From the NCBI GenBank assembly GCA_021775955.1, contig JAJFGU010000014.1, positions 159,010 to 223,009 of the forward strand: a DNA stretch of 64,000 nucleotides, written 5' to 3'. Origin of the DNA: Alphaproteobacteria bacterium. GTDB lineage: Bacteria > Pseudomonadota > Alphaproteobacteria > Micavibrionales > Micavibrionaceae. Each line of letters opens with the position of its first letter. Positions within the stretch are counted from its first letter, which is position 1. Both the position numbers and the translations under genes were made by a program. The notes under the pieces are model-generated. The model did not search any database, was not told the origin of the DNA, and saw only the letters and a program-made list of their open reading frames with translations. Positions 53,827-61,165 of the stretch are shown here, piece by piece.

Positions 53827-55345
53827 ATTCATACTGCCCCCCCTTCATATCCTCTAAAAGCCTGAAGGGGAGGGCGGTTTGGGCGGTTCTAAAACCCTCA
53901 TTCCGGTCATAGGGCAGTTTTGCTTCAAAAGCTAACCTGATGACGGCCCGTTTATCTTCCAGGCGGTCAGAACTCCAGAGTTTATGCGGGTTTCCAAGAA
54001 AATCAAAAGCGGTTCTAAAGCTATCATCAAAGCTCTGCAACGGACGCCCGCAATTCCTGACCTTTTCGCTCATTTCAACCTTTTGTGCTTGCAGTTCTCT
54101 AATTTTGTTTTCATAGGTTTCAATGAGCATCGGCGTATCCGCTTCTACAACCCGGTCTAAAAACTGATCTACTTTTTTCCCAATCCGGCGCAATTCACTT
54201 TGCATGATAAGACTTTCCTCTCTGGCCCCTTGCTGGCGGTGGCTCCACAGTTCTTTGAACATTTCAATAGCCATGTAGAACAACTCGGGTGTTGGCCGGA
54301 GTTCCTGCAACAGCGCTTCAAACTCTTTTTCCATGATTTCTTTTTTGATTGATTTCCCGTATTCTCCACAGCCTTTTTTAGCGCAGAGATAGTAAGGGTA
54401 TTTGCGGTTTCGGCCTGTGGACCAGCCGGAAGTCATAGGAGAACCGCAGCATCCACAGGTGACAAAACCCCGCAGCGGGAAATCCTCATGAATATCTTTC
54501 CGTGCGGGGGCCTTGCTTTGCCCGTTCAAACGCTGCTGTATAGCCTGATACGTTTCAAAGCTGATGAGGGGTTCATGTTTACCCGGATGTAAATGGATAT
54601 CCCATTTCGGATAATCGATATATCCTGCATAAAGCACATTTGTCAGCACGTTATTGACCTGCTGATAACGCACCTCTCCATTGCTTGCCTTTGGGAAAGC
54701 CTCATGAAATTCCAGAAACCGTTTAACTTCACCTTGCGTTTCAAAACGCCCGGAGGCATAGCCTTCCAGGGCTTCGGTGACGATAGAGGCCAGCGGCTCA
54801 TCCCGCGCCAAAATCTTGCCGTGGCCTTCTTGCTCCACATACTGATAGCCAACTGGATAAAAGAACACCCAATAGCCGTTCAGCATCCTGGCTCGCATGC
54901 GGTTTTTGACCTGCTCGGTATTTTTCTCGCGTTGATGGGCGGCTACAGAAGCTAGGAGATGTTCCACCAGGCGGCTATCGGAATCCTCTCCGAATTCGAT
55001 AGAGGGGCTTTCCAGCTTCCCTCTTGCATCCTGAATGGAGGCGCGTAATTTAATATGCGTTTCGATATCACGCGCAAGGCGGCTGATATCATCGATGATG
55101 ACAATATGTTGTTCATGGCGCTTATGCTGCTTCAAGAAAGCCAGCATTTCCTGAATCTGTGGGCGGTCCAGTAATTTGCCGGTAATTCCTTCCTCATGAA
55201 ACACTCGCACTACCTGGTAGTTCTTGTGTTTTGCGTATTCGTGGCAGCGAGTTTCCTGAGAGTCGAGGCCATGACCTTCCGTAACCTGTTTGGCGCTGGA
55301 AACTCGGCAATAGATAACAGCTTTGAGAGGCGTATTCTTGTTCAT
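53759..55345 (-). CDS. Large serine recombinase (site-specific integrase)
   Basis: The 528-residue protein has a resolvase domain with catalytic Ser16 in VIYCRVSSAKQ, the IIDDISRLAR motif, a recombinase domain (about residues 170-290) and a zinc-ribbon domain with CGCCGSPM and a YLCAKKGCGE pair, then a coiled-coil C-terminal part. It would integrate and excise the island. The start at 55345 has AGAAGGA upstream and overlaps the small gene before it by four bases. The last about 22 residues (GAGFEPAYVETGRFTI) are read from the antisense strand of tRNA-Tyr, meaning the gene has no own stop before the attachment site. Confidence 0.92.
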   Translation of the reverse strand: MNKNTPLKAVIYCRVSSAKQVTEGHGLDSQETRCHEYAKHKNYQVVRVFHEEGITGKLLDRPQIQEMLAFLKQHKRHEQHIVIIDDISRLARDIETHIKLRASIQDARGKLESPSIEFGEDSDSRLVEHLLASVAAHQREKNTEQVKNRMRARMLNGYWVFFYPVGYQYVEQEGHGKILARDEPLASIVTEALEGYASGRFETQGEVKRFLEFHEAFPKASNGEVRYQQVNNVLTNVLYAGYIDYPKWDIHLHPGKHEPLISFETYQAIQQRLNGQSKAPARKDIHEDFPLRGFVTCGCCGSPMTSGWSTGRNRKYPYYLCAKKGCGEYGKSIKKEIMEKEFEALLQELRPTPELFYMAIEMFKELWSHRQQGAREESLIMQSELRRIGKKVDQFLDRVVEADTPMLIETYENKIRELQAQKVEMSEKVRNCGRPLQSFDDSFRTAFDFLGNPHKLWSSDRLEDKRAVIRLAFEAKLPYDRNEGFRTAQTALPFRLLEDMKGGQYELVEGAGFEPAYVETGRFTICCL

Positions 55346-55656
55346 GATTCCGATCCTTCTCTCGTATCCTTTGATTCTAGGATTCGGTACGAATCTTGTA
55401 AACTTCTTTCTGCTCCGCCTAGGCATTGTTGCACTGGATGTAGGCCCCAGGCCTGATCGACAAAGCTTTCCATAATAGACCACACCGTTTGCATCAGTTC
55501 TTGTTTCTGCGTTTCGGTCAGGTCAAAGCCATCAACGTAGTGGCGATATTTGTCAAAATCTGGGGTCATGATAAAGTCAAACAATTCCTTCGCGCTCCGC
55601 ACAGGAGCGGGCACGTTATTAAAAGTTAAATATGTGAAGTATTTTAGGTATAGCAT
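55342..55656 (-). CDS. Small protein co-transcribed with the recombinase
   Basis: The 104-residue protein is not of known function. The middle reads DKYRHYVDGFDLTETQKQEL followed by QTVWSIMESFVDQAWG, a pattern I associate with small genes directly before serine recombinases in mobile elements. It stops inside the recombinase start (ATGA overlap), so the two are coupled. An AGAGG precedes the ATG at 55656; an internal Met at 55569 is an alternative start giving a 75-residue protein closer to the conserved part. It may be a recombination directionality or accessory factor; this is a guess. Confidence 0.6.
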   Translation of the reverse strand: MLYLKYFTYLTFNNVPAPVRSAKELFDFIMTPDFDKYRHYVDGFDLTETQKQELMQTVWSIMESFVDQAWGLHPVQQCLGGAERSLQDSYRILESKDTREGSES

Positions 55657-55842
55657 TCCCCGGCCTCTTATCTGGGAAACCCGTATAAGAAAATATTCAA
55701 ATGGGTTAGGGCAAAAGAAAGGATAGAAAGACCTTTATTGGTTTTCCGTAATCAATATCTATCGAGGTAGTAGGGGTAATTACAAATTTACCGTACACGA
55801 TTTGTTCTTATTTGCCGAGTCAAAAATTGAAAAATTAATAGA

Positions 55843-55870
55843 TTGACATTTGTATAGACAAATGTATATG
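55843..55870 (+). promoter_or_regulatory. brnTA promoter with palindromic operator
   Basis: TTGACA (-35, 55843-55848) and TATATG (-10, 55865-55870) are 16 bases apart. The exact palindrome ACATTTGT-ATAG-ACAAATGT (55846-55865) fills the spacer between them. BrnA antitoxins repress their own operon by binding such palindromes. The expected transcript start is within a few bases of the ATG at 55879, so the mRNA is probably leaderless. Confidence 0.75.
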
Positions 55871-55878
55871 TTCATGCT

Positions 55879-56196
55879 ATGATAAAAATACAGGTTAACG
55901 GCTTTGATTGGAATGAGGGAAATCGGGAAAAGTGCCAAAAGCATGGACTTTCCCAGAAGGAGATTGAACATTTCTTTCAGCAAAAAGAAGTGTTTGTTTC
56001 GCCCGATCCCAAACATTCCGATGAGGAGGAACGTTATCTGGCGGTTGGACGCTCTAAAAAGCACAAGCCGATGTTTGTGGTGTATACCCTGCGGGATGTG
56101 AATGGAGAGAGTTTAATCCGGCCTATTAGCGCCCGTTATATGCATGAGAAAGAGGCGAAGAGATATGAAGAAGAAAGTGCCAAAATTGAAAAGTGA
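55879..56196 (+). CDS. brnT: BrnT-like ribonuclease toxin
   Basis: The 105-residue protein reads FDWNEGNREKCQKHGLS near residues 9-25, then EEERYLAVGRSKKHKPMFVVYTLRD and RPISARYMHEKEAKRYEE. These are the characteristic segments of BrnT, a RelE-fold mRNA-cleaving toxin. No ribosome binding site precedes the ATG and the promoter lies so close that the mRNA is likely leaderless. It overlaps the antitoxin gene by 32 bases. Confidence 0.9.
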   Translation: MIKIQVNGFDWNEGNREKCQKHGLSQKEIEHFFQQKEVFVSPDPKHSDEEERYLAVGRSKKHKPMFVVYTLRDVNGESLIRPISARYMHEKEAKRYEEESAKIEK

Positions 56197-56416
56197 TAAA
56201 GACGCTGAAAAGTTCCTGGACCAGGATTTGACGGATTTCATCAATCTGAAGAATTTCATCTCGGTCAATTTTGAAATGCTTCCGAAGGACAAGCAGGTCA
56301 ATCTACGGTTTTCGGAGCAACTACTCTCGGCAGTTCGACAGAAAGCAGACCAGGAAGGCATTTCCTACCAGAAATATATCCGTAAGGCTGTTGAGGAATC
56401 CCTGACTTCGCAGTAG
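56165..56416 (+). CDS. brnA: BrnA-like antitoxin with ribbon-helix-helix domain
   Basis: The 83-residue protein has an N-terminal toxin-binding part and a C-terminal KQVNLRFSEQLLSAVRQKADQEG segment in two pieces, followed by ISYQKYIRKAVEESL, a ribbon-helix-helix DNA-binding domain. BrnA neutralises BrnT and represses the operon. The Met at 56165 is chosen; another Met seven codons upstream is possible. The gene follows the usual order toxin then antitoxin of this family. Confidence 0.85.
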   Translation: MKKKVPKLKSDKDAEKFLDQDLTDFINLKNFISVNFEMLPKDKQVNLRFSEQLLSAVRQKADQEGISYQKYIRKAVEESLTSQ

Positions 56417-56762
56417 GAATTTCTGCTCTCCCTTTGCCATTCCGCTAATTATTTGAATTGGAAGGCCGGGCAGCCTCTGGTAGGTTCGCCTGCGGTTCAT
56501 GCTCCAGGCATTCTAAGTTCACCCGCCCATCTTACTCGCTTTGCGCCTCTTCCGATAAGGCTTATCGCAAGATGTGTGTTGTACTACAACACATCTTGGC
56601 AAGGGAGACGCTGCGCTCTCCCGTTGCATCCCTCTGGCTTCGCTTCGCGACTGGGCGCTGCCCAGACCCGACACAACCCAGCTACCCCTCCGTTTCTTTT
56701 GCTAAATTACCAGGGCTTATGTATGCAGACTTTTATGCATCTTGAATTGTGAAGAAGTTAGA
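56417..56762. other. Non-coding gap with hairpin, between brnA and three-gene cassette
   Basis: No gene is supported in these 346 bases. At 56572-56598 AAGATGTG(TG)TTGTA pairs with TACAACACATCTT to form a 13-bp hairpin with a two-base bulge. A GC-rich stretch after it (CTGCGCTCTCCC, CGACTGGGCGCTGCCCAG) contains further short palindromes such as CTGGGCGCTGCCCAG. Two overlapping open frames run through this region but have low-complexity, composition-driven sequence. The region could hold a mobilization or replication site of the element. Confidence 0.45.
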
Positions 56763-57527
56763 CTATATGGGGAATTTAAGCACTACGTTGGTAATCAAGT
56801 CTTCAACAAACTCTTCGGTTTTTCTTGCAGAGAAGATAGTGCTGGAGGGGTGGGATGCAGAATTTCTTATGCCAAGCTTTTGGTCTAAAATTTTCCGCAC
56901 ATCGTTAGTAATAATCTTTGCGCTCCGTAAAATTTCTATAAATTTGCTTTCTTTTATCTCTGTGAAGTCATCTCGATCATTGATTGCTAAAGATTGAATT
57001 TTTTTATCGGTTTGTTTGGATAGGGCAGAATTGAATTCCGTCAGCTTATGAGAAAGCACGTAACGATAGAGATGGTCCATCGTTAATATCCAAACCATTA
57101 CAATGGTTGCTCTGTGCGCATGGGTTTTAAAGCATAGGATAGCTTCTTCTAAAAAGGCTTTTTCTATTTGGTCTGAGAATTGACTACTTAAATCGGCGAG
57201 TACTTGGCTGATCTGAGCATTTGGTACTTCATCTCCTATAAGCGACTCAACCTCCTTAAGTGTTGATCGAGCAAGTCTATAACCATCCGTTTCCTTCAAA
57301 AATTTCTTAACCTTGCCCTTGGAATGTTTATTAAGATGAACTCGGGTCCAGGTAGGCTTTGGTAAATCACATGAATCAAAGCAGGAGTCGATGTTACTAG
57401 GCTTGAATGGAGATACTCCATTTTTTTGAAGGAAGTACCCAAATAATTCAATTAGCTGAGCATCGGGTAACTGGTCAAAAGTAGGAATGCTTTGTGTAAA
57501 GTCTTCTATGCCTGCATTGTTGGTCAT
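56763..57527 (-). CDS. HEPN-like motif protein, third gene of unknown cassette
   Basis: I do not recognise this 254-residue protein by name. Near the C terminus residues 221-226 read R-N-S-A-S-H, which fits the R-polar-x3-H active-site motif of HEPN ribonucleases. It sits in a helix-rich context (about residues 120-170 and 195-250), as in HEPN domains. HEPN proteins act as RNA-cutting effectors in many toxin-antitoxin and phage-defence systems. It has no signal or membrane segment. Its start overlaps the stop of the upstream gene by four bases, so it is the last gene of a three-gene operon on a mobile element. The nuclease role is inference. Confidence 0.6.
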   Translation of the reverse strand: MTNNAGIEDFTQSIPTFDQLPDAQLIELFGYFLQKNGVSPFKPSNIDSCFDSCDLPKPTWTRVHLNKHSKGKVKKFLKETDGYRLARSTLKEVESLIGDEVPNAQISQVLADLSSQFSDQIEKAFLEEAILCFKTHAHRATIVMVWILTMDHLYRYVLSHKLTEFNSALSKQTDKKIQSLAINDRDDFTEIKESKFIEILRSAKIITNDVRKILDQKLGIRNSASHPSSTIFSARKTEEFVEDLITNVVLKFPI

Positions 57528-58093
57528 GAGCTCTCAGCCTGTTTAGCCTTATCCCTCAACCAGTTATTGCCCTGCACACTCAATGATAAGTCGTCAAGAC
57601 TTGGAACATTGATCCATGACTTTTTAGAGCTTGTATCATAGAGACTTTGCTTCATGCTGACCGGAAAATTTAACTCAAGATCGTGATAGCAGGTCCAAAC
57701 ATGGTCCATTGATACCTTGTCAGTTTCCATTTTATCCTTGAGGTATCCAATAAAAACCACATTTCTTTCCATGTTCGTTTTGGGCTGATATTGCGAAACA
57801 AAATCTTTAAGTGAAGGAGCTTGATTTACTCCAGACAGGTCAAGAGTCTTATCGACTTTCGGCTCGTCCGATTTAACGTTTCCCTTTTTCTTCTTTGGTA
57901 TTGTGGCCTCGCTTTTGGTTCCAGGCGTTTTGGTGCCTGCCGTTTTTTTACTTATTCCTGGTAGATGGGAATTAGAAGCATTCTTCAATAATTCTGTTTT
58001 AAATTCTTTATAAATATCACGAACAAATGTTTCTTCTCCCTCAACTTCAAGAACGCCTTGATGGAGGTTGATATGTAATTTTGTAGTGGACAT
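57524..58093 (-). CDS. Second gene of unknown cassette (wHTH-like C terminus)
   Basis: The 189-residue protein has an N-terminal HINLHQGVLEVEGEETFVRD beta-type start, a long Lys/Thr-rich linker (about residues 45-90), and a C-terminal region about residues 95-185. There, MDHVWTCYHDLELNFPVS and a SLYDTSSKKSWINVP segment are suggestive of a winged-helix fold. I recall similar sequences as hypothetical proteins near the other two genes of this operon but cannot name a family. AAAAGGAAAA precedes the ATG. It overlaps the HEPN-like gene by four bases, suggesting a fixed stoichiometry. Confidence 0.6.
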   Translation of the reverse strand: MSTTKLHINLHQGVLEVEGEETFVRDIYKEFKTELLKNASNSHLPGISKKTAGTKTPGTKSEATIPKKKKGNVKSDEPKVDKTLDLSGVNQAPSLKDFVSQYQPKTNMERNVVFIGYLKDKMETDKVSMDHVWTCYHDLELNFPVSMKQSLYDTSSKKSWINVPSLDDLSLSVQGNNWLRDKAKQAESS

Positions 58094-58119
58094 TGTATTT
58101 TCCTTTTTAATCGTTTCTT

Positions 58120-58593
58120 TTAATTTGAGTTATCTTTAAGCATGCCGTTTACCGCATCTATTCCAGCCTGCGTAAGCTTGTATTGCTTGCGGGCTTGTTG
58201 GCTTTTGCCAGACTTTTTGACCTGTATTGCTAATGCAGGCTTCTTATTTTTTAACTGATTAAATGCATCTGTGACATTTACCAGGGCATGCCCTAAGTTT
58301 TGGAGGTCTTTATTGGCAAGTTGACTCGGAAATTCTTCATAACCTTGACACTTTTGTAACCAGTACCCCGCTACTAGTGCTTTATCTGGGTTTGTAATAG
58401 GTGACGCGCAGTTATACAGATCAGCGAAGGTTTTAAACTCCTGCTCGTCTTGGTCAGCAGATGAACCATTTTGGGGAGTCTGAATTTTTAAGCGATCAGC
58501 TACCCATGCCAGAACACGAGACCGTGAATTTTCCTCCAATTCGTTAAGAGTCTTAAGTATAGACTGCATTGCATTTAATTCAGGATCTTCCAT
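58120..58593 (-). CDS. First gene of unknown cassette, possible regulator
   Basis: The 157-residue protein is soluble and helical. The N terminus contains SRVLAWVADRLKI and the C-terminal part, with AIQVKKSGKSQQARKQYKL followed by TQAGIDAV, looks like a winged-helix with a basic wing, so DNA or RNA binding is likely. A consensus ribosome binding site (AAGGAGG, five bases from the ATG) and a strong promoter with palindromic operator lie upstream. It may control the operon as an autorepressor; that is inferred from the position and the palindrome. Confidence 0.6.
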   Translation of the reverse strand: MEDPELNAMQSILKTLNELEENSRSRVLAWVADRLKIQTPQNGSSADQDEQEFKTFADLYNCASPITNPDKALVAGYWLQKCQGYEEFPSQLANKDLQNLGHALVNVTDAFNQLKNKKPALAIQVKKSGKSQQARKQYKLTQAGIDAVNGMLKDNSN

Positions 58594-58631
58594 TTTTGCC
58601 TCCTTCTCTTTAGATCATTGGTGATAGAAAG

Positions 58632-58692
58632 ATTTTATAAGCAAGATAATAGAAAATCAAGTATAAAAAAAATCTTTATTTATACTTGATTT
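58632..58692 (-). promoter_or_regulatory. Promoter and 14-bp palindromic operator of the three-gene cassette
   Basis: AAATCAAGTATAAA (58654-58667) and TTTATACTTGATTT (58679-58692) are exact reverse complements separated by 11 bases. Reading leftwards, TTGATT (58655-58660) in the nearer half is a -35 element, and TATAAAAT (58632-58639) is a -10 element, about 16 bases away. The cassette start codon is at 58593. The operator therefore overlaps the -35, a typical position for repression. The sequence is seen; the repressor is not known. Confidence 0.7.
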
Positions 58693-59010
58693 AATATTAA
58701 GCCACGATTTATTCTGAGTGTGGCATATTTAGTCTGTAACATATTGATAATTATAAATAAATAATAACATTGAATATGATTGCCTGTCATTCTTGTAAGT
58801 TACATAGAAAAATACTAAAGAGTAAGGCAAGTTAATTGAGCTTATATTTAATGGAAATATTAATGTATAGCCAAGGAATTCTACTAAAACACCATGAAGT
58901 AGTCCATGTGAGGTAACTTTGTACTAAGTAAACGAATTTTTAAACAAGAAAAAAATTATGCTTTTGTGTGCTATTTATTTCTATAGACGTCTTCTAGCAG
59001 GCTCTTGCCT
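58693..59010. other. AT-rich gap between cassette and relaxase gene
   Basis: These 318 bases contain no supported gene. They are strongly AT-rich. I see no clear terminator for the relaxase gene and no second regulatory motif beyond the cassette operator to the left. Confidence 0.4.
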
Positions 59011-60300
59011 TTACATTGCCGGGCCATGGTCAAAATCTCTAGGATAGCCAAAAGTTTTTTGCTGACCGTCAATCTTTTTTTGTGATCCAGTCAACATTTC
59101 TTTAGAACGCGCAATGCCTTGTTTGAGTTCAAGTATTTGGGCCTGATGTTGTTCTTTGAAAGCCCTAAACTCTTGCTGTAATTGTTGCCTCTCTGAGAGT
59201 TGCTGAATAACAAGTGTCTGTTTCTCATCGCGGTCACGGTGCCCGCAGGTTTTTGTTTCTTGTTCATTCTGCGCATTGATATTTTGATATTTCCCTATCA
59301 GGCGAAACCAGATGCCTTTGATTCCGCATGGCAAACGCCTTAAACGCTCCAGGGTTTCATGCTGGCATCGCGCTTCCTGTTTTGTCACAAGAGCGGCACG
59401 CGTTTCACGGTGATGTTTTACGAGTGCCCGTTTTCTTTGGAGCAATGGCTCCATAGTGATTTTGGTTTCTTTCTTTACTTCCTCCAGAAGTTCCCGCAAT
59501 CGGTCTGTCATCGGTTTGGCCATTTCCCTTCGAATGGTATTAATTGAGGATAAAGCCTCAGGATTACCTAGACGGTCCTTGAGTTGTTTGCGTTTTAGTC
59601 CAGCCCAGCGGCTTAAGGAGAAGACTTCTCCTTGATAGTCAACGGCGACATATCCCCGCTGATCTCCCCGAGCCAAACCGTAACCATGTTCTTGTAGTGC
59701 ATCGGCAAATGAGTCTTTGCTGTCCGACACTTCCCAACAGCTTTGAAAAAGTTGTTTAATCACTTGTGGGTCTTCCTGTAGACGCTTGGCCTGTTGCCAC
59801 TCTTTTAGGGAAAAATTGAGAGGATTGCGTTCTTCTTTATTCATCAGGCCACGGGGTATTTGCCAGCCATATTGGAAATATAGCTGGCGGGAAATATCCT
59901 GAAGCTTCATTTTGAAATAGGGCAGGTTGATGGCTTTCATCTCATTCGTATCAATCCGTGACCAGACAGCATGACAATGCCGTCTGCCCTCTTTTTCATG
60001 AAAGACGATGGCACGAGGTTGGCCTTCAAGCTTCAATTTTTTTTCAATATCAGTTAGTGCTTTTTCAAAATATTCAATCGGTACAGATTCTTTTTCAGGT
60101 GGGTTGAGACTTAGAGAAAACATGAACTGTCTACATCGGGTTCCCTGACTAATGGCATAGATTTCTCTTAAGGCTCCGTCCAGATCCTCTGAGACAAATC
60201 CAGCGATTTCATGAATCTCAACATGTTCGTTTTCTTCTACCTTGAGAAGATGGGCTGCCAGTTGCCTGGCTCCACCACGTTGTGAGCCTTTCAGGATCAT
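59011..60300 (-). CDS. Relaxase (mobilization nuclease, MOBP/VirD2-like)
   Basis: The 429-residue protein has an N-terminal relaxase domain starting MILKGSQRGGARQLAAHLLK and with the metal-binding three-His motif HEKEGRRHCHAVWSRID (H101, H108, H110, D117). The C-terminal part is a charged coiled-coil of about 150 residues. The family nicks DNA at oriT and carries the strand to the recipient. Ribosome binding site GGAGAG precedes the ATG. Its first codons lie inside the end of the MobC-like gene (83-base overlap). A catalytic Tyr in the first 50 residues is not obvious, so I cannot point to the nicking residue; one candidate is Y48. Confidence 0.88.
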   Translation of the reverse strand: MILKGSQRGGARQLAAHLLKVEENEHVEIHEIAGFVSEDLDGALREIYAISQGTRCRQFMFSLSLNPPEKESVPIEYFEKALTDIEKKLKLEGQPRAIVFHEKEGRRHCHAVWSRIDTNEMKAINLPYFKMKLQDISRQLYFQYGWQIPRGLMNKEERNPLNFSLKEWQQAKRLQEDPQVIKQLFQSCWEVSDSKDSFADALQEHGYGLARGDQRGYVAVDYQGEVFSLSRWAGLKRKQLKDRLGNPEALSSINTIRREMAKPMTDRLRELLEEVKKETKITMEPLLQRKRALVKHHRETRAALVTKQEARCQHETLERLRRLPCGIKGIWFRLIGKYQNINAQNEQETKTCGHRDRDEKQTLVIQQLSERQQLQQEFRAFKEQHQAQILELKQGIARSKEMLTGSQKKIDGQQKTFGYPRDFDHGPAM

Positions 60301-60679
60301 GATCTCTCTCCTTTATTAATCCTATTGCCGCCATCAGGACCTGGCGCATCCAGCGAATATCACTGCAACCATCTCGAATAGCTTTTTCCGTTTCTGGAGT
60401 AACTTCCAAAATTCCTCTATTCACAGCCTTTGCTAATTGATTGAGATTATTCGCTAGCCGAGAACGACCTAACTCACCCAGCACTTTTGCTAGTTCCTGA
60501 TGGTCCTTAACGGGAAATTTGTTTCGGGCCCGTCTATTAGGTACCGAGCTGCCAAAAAGGCGGGAACGGATATAGGCTCCTAAAGACATGCCTGCTGTGT
60601 CTTTATCAAGCTGCGCGCGTTCGTCTACCGTTAGGCGTAAAGAAAATGGTGGCAATGGCTTTTTGTTGGATGCGGACAT
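60218..60679 (-). CDS. mobC: MobC-like mobilization protein
   Basis: The 153-residue protein has a ribbon-helix-helix start (PFSLRLTVDERAQLDKDTAG) and a MobC-type C-terminal region with LANNLNQLAKAVNRG, matching the MobC relaxosome accessory family that helps the relaxase open oriT. It overlaps the relaxase start and is followed upstream by a nested palindrome that may be oriT. Confidence 0.85.
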   Translation of the reverse strand: MSASNKKPLPPFSLRLTVDERAQLDKDTAGMSLGAYIRSRLFGSSVPNRRARNKFPVKDHQELAKVLGELGRSRLANNLNQLAKAVNRGILEVTPETEKAIRDGCSDIRWMRQVLMAAIGLIKERDHDPERLTTWWSQATGSPSSQGRRKRTC

Positions 60680-60710
60680 ATCTTTCGTTTTTCGTAAAAG
60701 GACAATGCAC

Positions 60711-60751
60711 GGCCTATCCCTGTTTCCTGGGAAACAAGGTTGGGAATAGCC
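60711..60751. other. Candidate oriT: nested inverted repeat upstream of mobC
   Basis: Inner arms TGTTTCC (60721-60727) and GGAAACA (60730-60736) form a perfect seven-bp stem with a two-base loop. Outer arms near CTATCCC and GGGAATAG pair with one bulge. Just beside it TATCCCTG resembles the IncP-type nick consensus YATCCTG with one extra C. A nested palindrome directly before mobC is where oriT lies in many MOBP elements. Not verified. Confidence 0.5.
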
Positions 60752-60784
60752 GCAAATTGTCTGGGTTTAAGTGAGGGAAAAAGA

Positions 60785-60823
60785 AAAAACGCCAGCCCAG
60801 AAAGATTCTGAACTAGCGTTTTT
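60785..60823. terminator. Bidirectional terminator-like hairpin upstream of mobC
   Basis: AAAAACGCCAG pairs with CTAGCGTTTTT, with an inner CAGAA/TTCTG stem, so it has an A run on the left and a T run on the right. It could isolate the mobilization genes from the region to the right. Confidence 0.7.
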
Positions 60824-61165
60824 CAGTAGTTATTTTTAAAAAGCTGTATTGTCGGGTATTACAGAGATGGGCTAAGGTCGACCGAAGTGCCCTGGAGAAT
60901 AATGTTCCACTCTTCTAAAATCTGGAAAAGGTGGTTCGAAGTTTCTCCATTGGCGTCCACCATTTATTCTTTTGTCCACGTTTAGTGATGTTCAAAAATT
61001 CAAAACATTTTTGTTATGGCGTAAGGGCTAACCCAGCTTGCTCAGAAGAGTCACGTAATATGGGTTCCGGCCTGTCAATTCATATGCGTGGAGGGCCACT
61101 ATATTGGGGCTGGTAAAAAATGATAGCCATCAATCGATAGAAGATATAAAGAAAAGGACAATACT
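60824..61165. other. Gap between mobilization genes and porin, with possible island end
   Basis: These 342 bases have no supported gene. TGGTTCGAA (about 60933-60941) and TCCACCA (about 60956-60962) also occur, in the same order and with 11-16 bases between, in the 3' part of tRNA-Tyr; the middle differs. This may be a remnant of an attachment site or chance. The last part before the porin has a weak ribosome binding site AAAGGAC before the ATG. Confidence 0.4.

Larger units (their letters stand above)
53741..60965. mobile_element. Integrative mobilizable element at tRNA-Tyr
   Basis: Between tRNA-Tyr and the porin gene lie a large serine recombinase, a small partner gene, BrnT/BrnA, a three-gene cassette of unknown function, a relaxase and a MobC-like protein. 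No chromosomal housekeeping gene is present. The left boundary is the tRNA gene. The right boundary is uncertain; a short sequence near 60935-60965 contains TGGTTCGAA and TCCACCA, both also in the 3' part of tRNA-Tyr, and may be a diverged attachment-site remnant. No type IV secretion genes are present, so the element would need a helper to move. Confidence 0.65.

Noticed and set aside
56453..56752. Two overlapping + strand open frames in the gap after brnA
   Set aside because: Low-complexity, GC-driven sequence in two frames at once and hairpins in the DNA; no start signal. Treated as non-coding.
60860..60965. Possible tmRNA or tRNA gene ending in TCCACCA
   Set aside because: The T-arm-like TGGTTCGAA does not have a matching stem partner and no acceptor stem was found; kept only as a possible attachment-site remnant.
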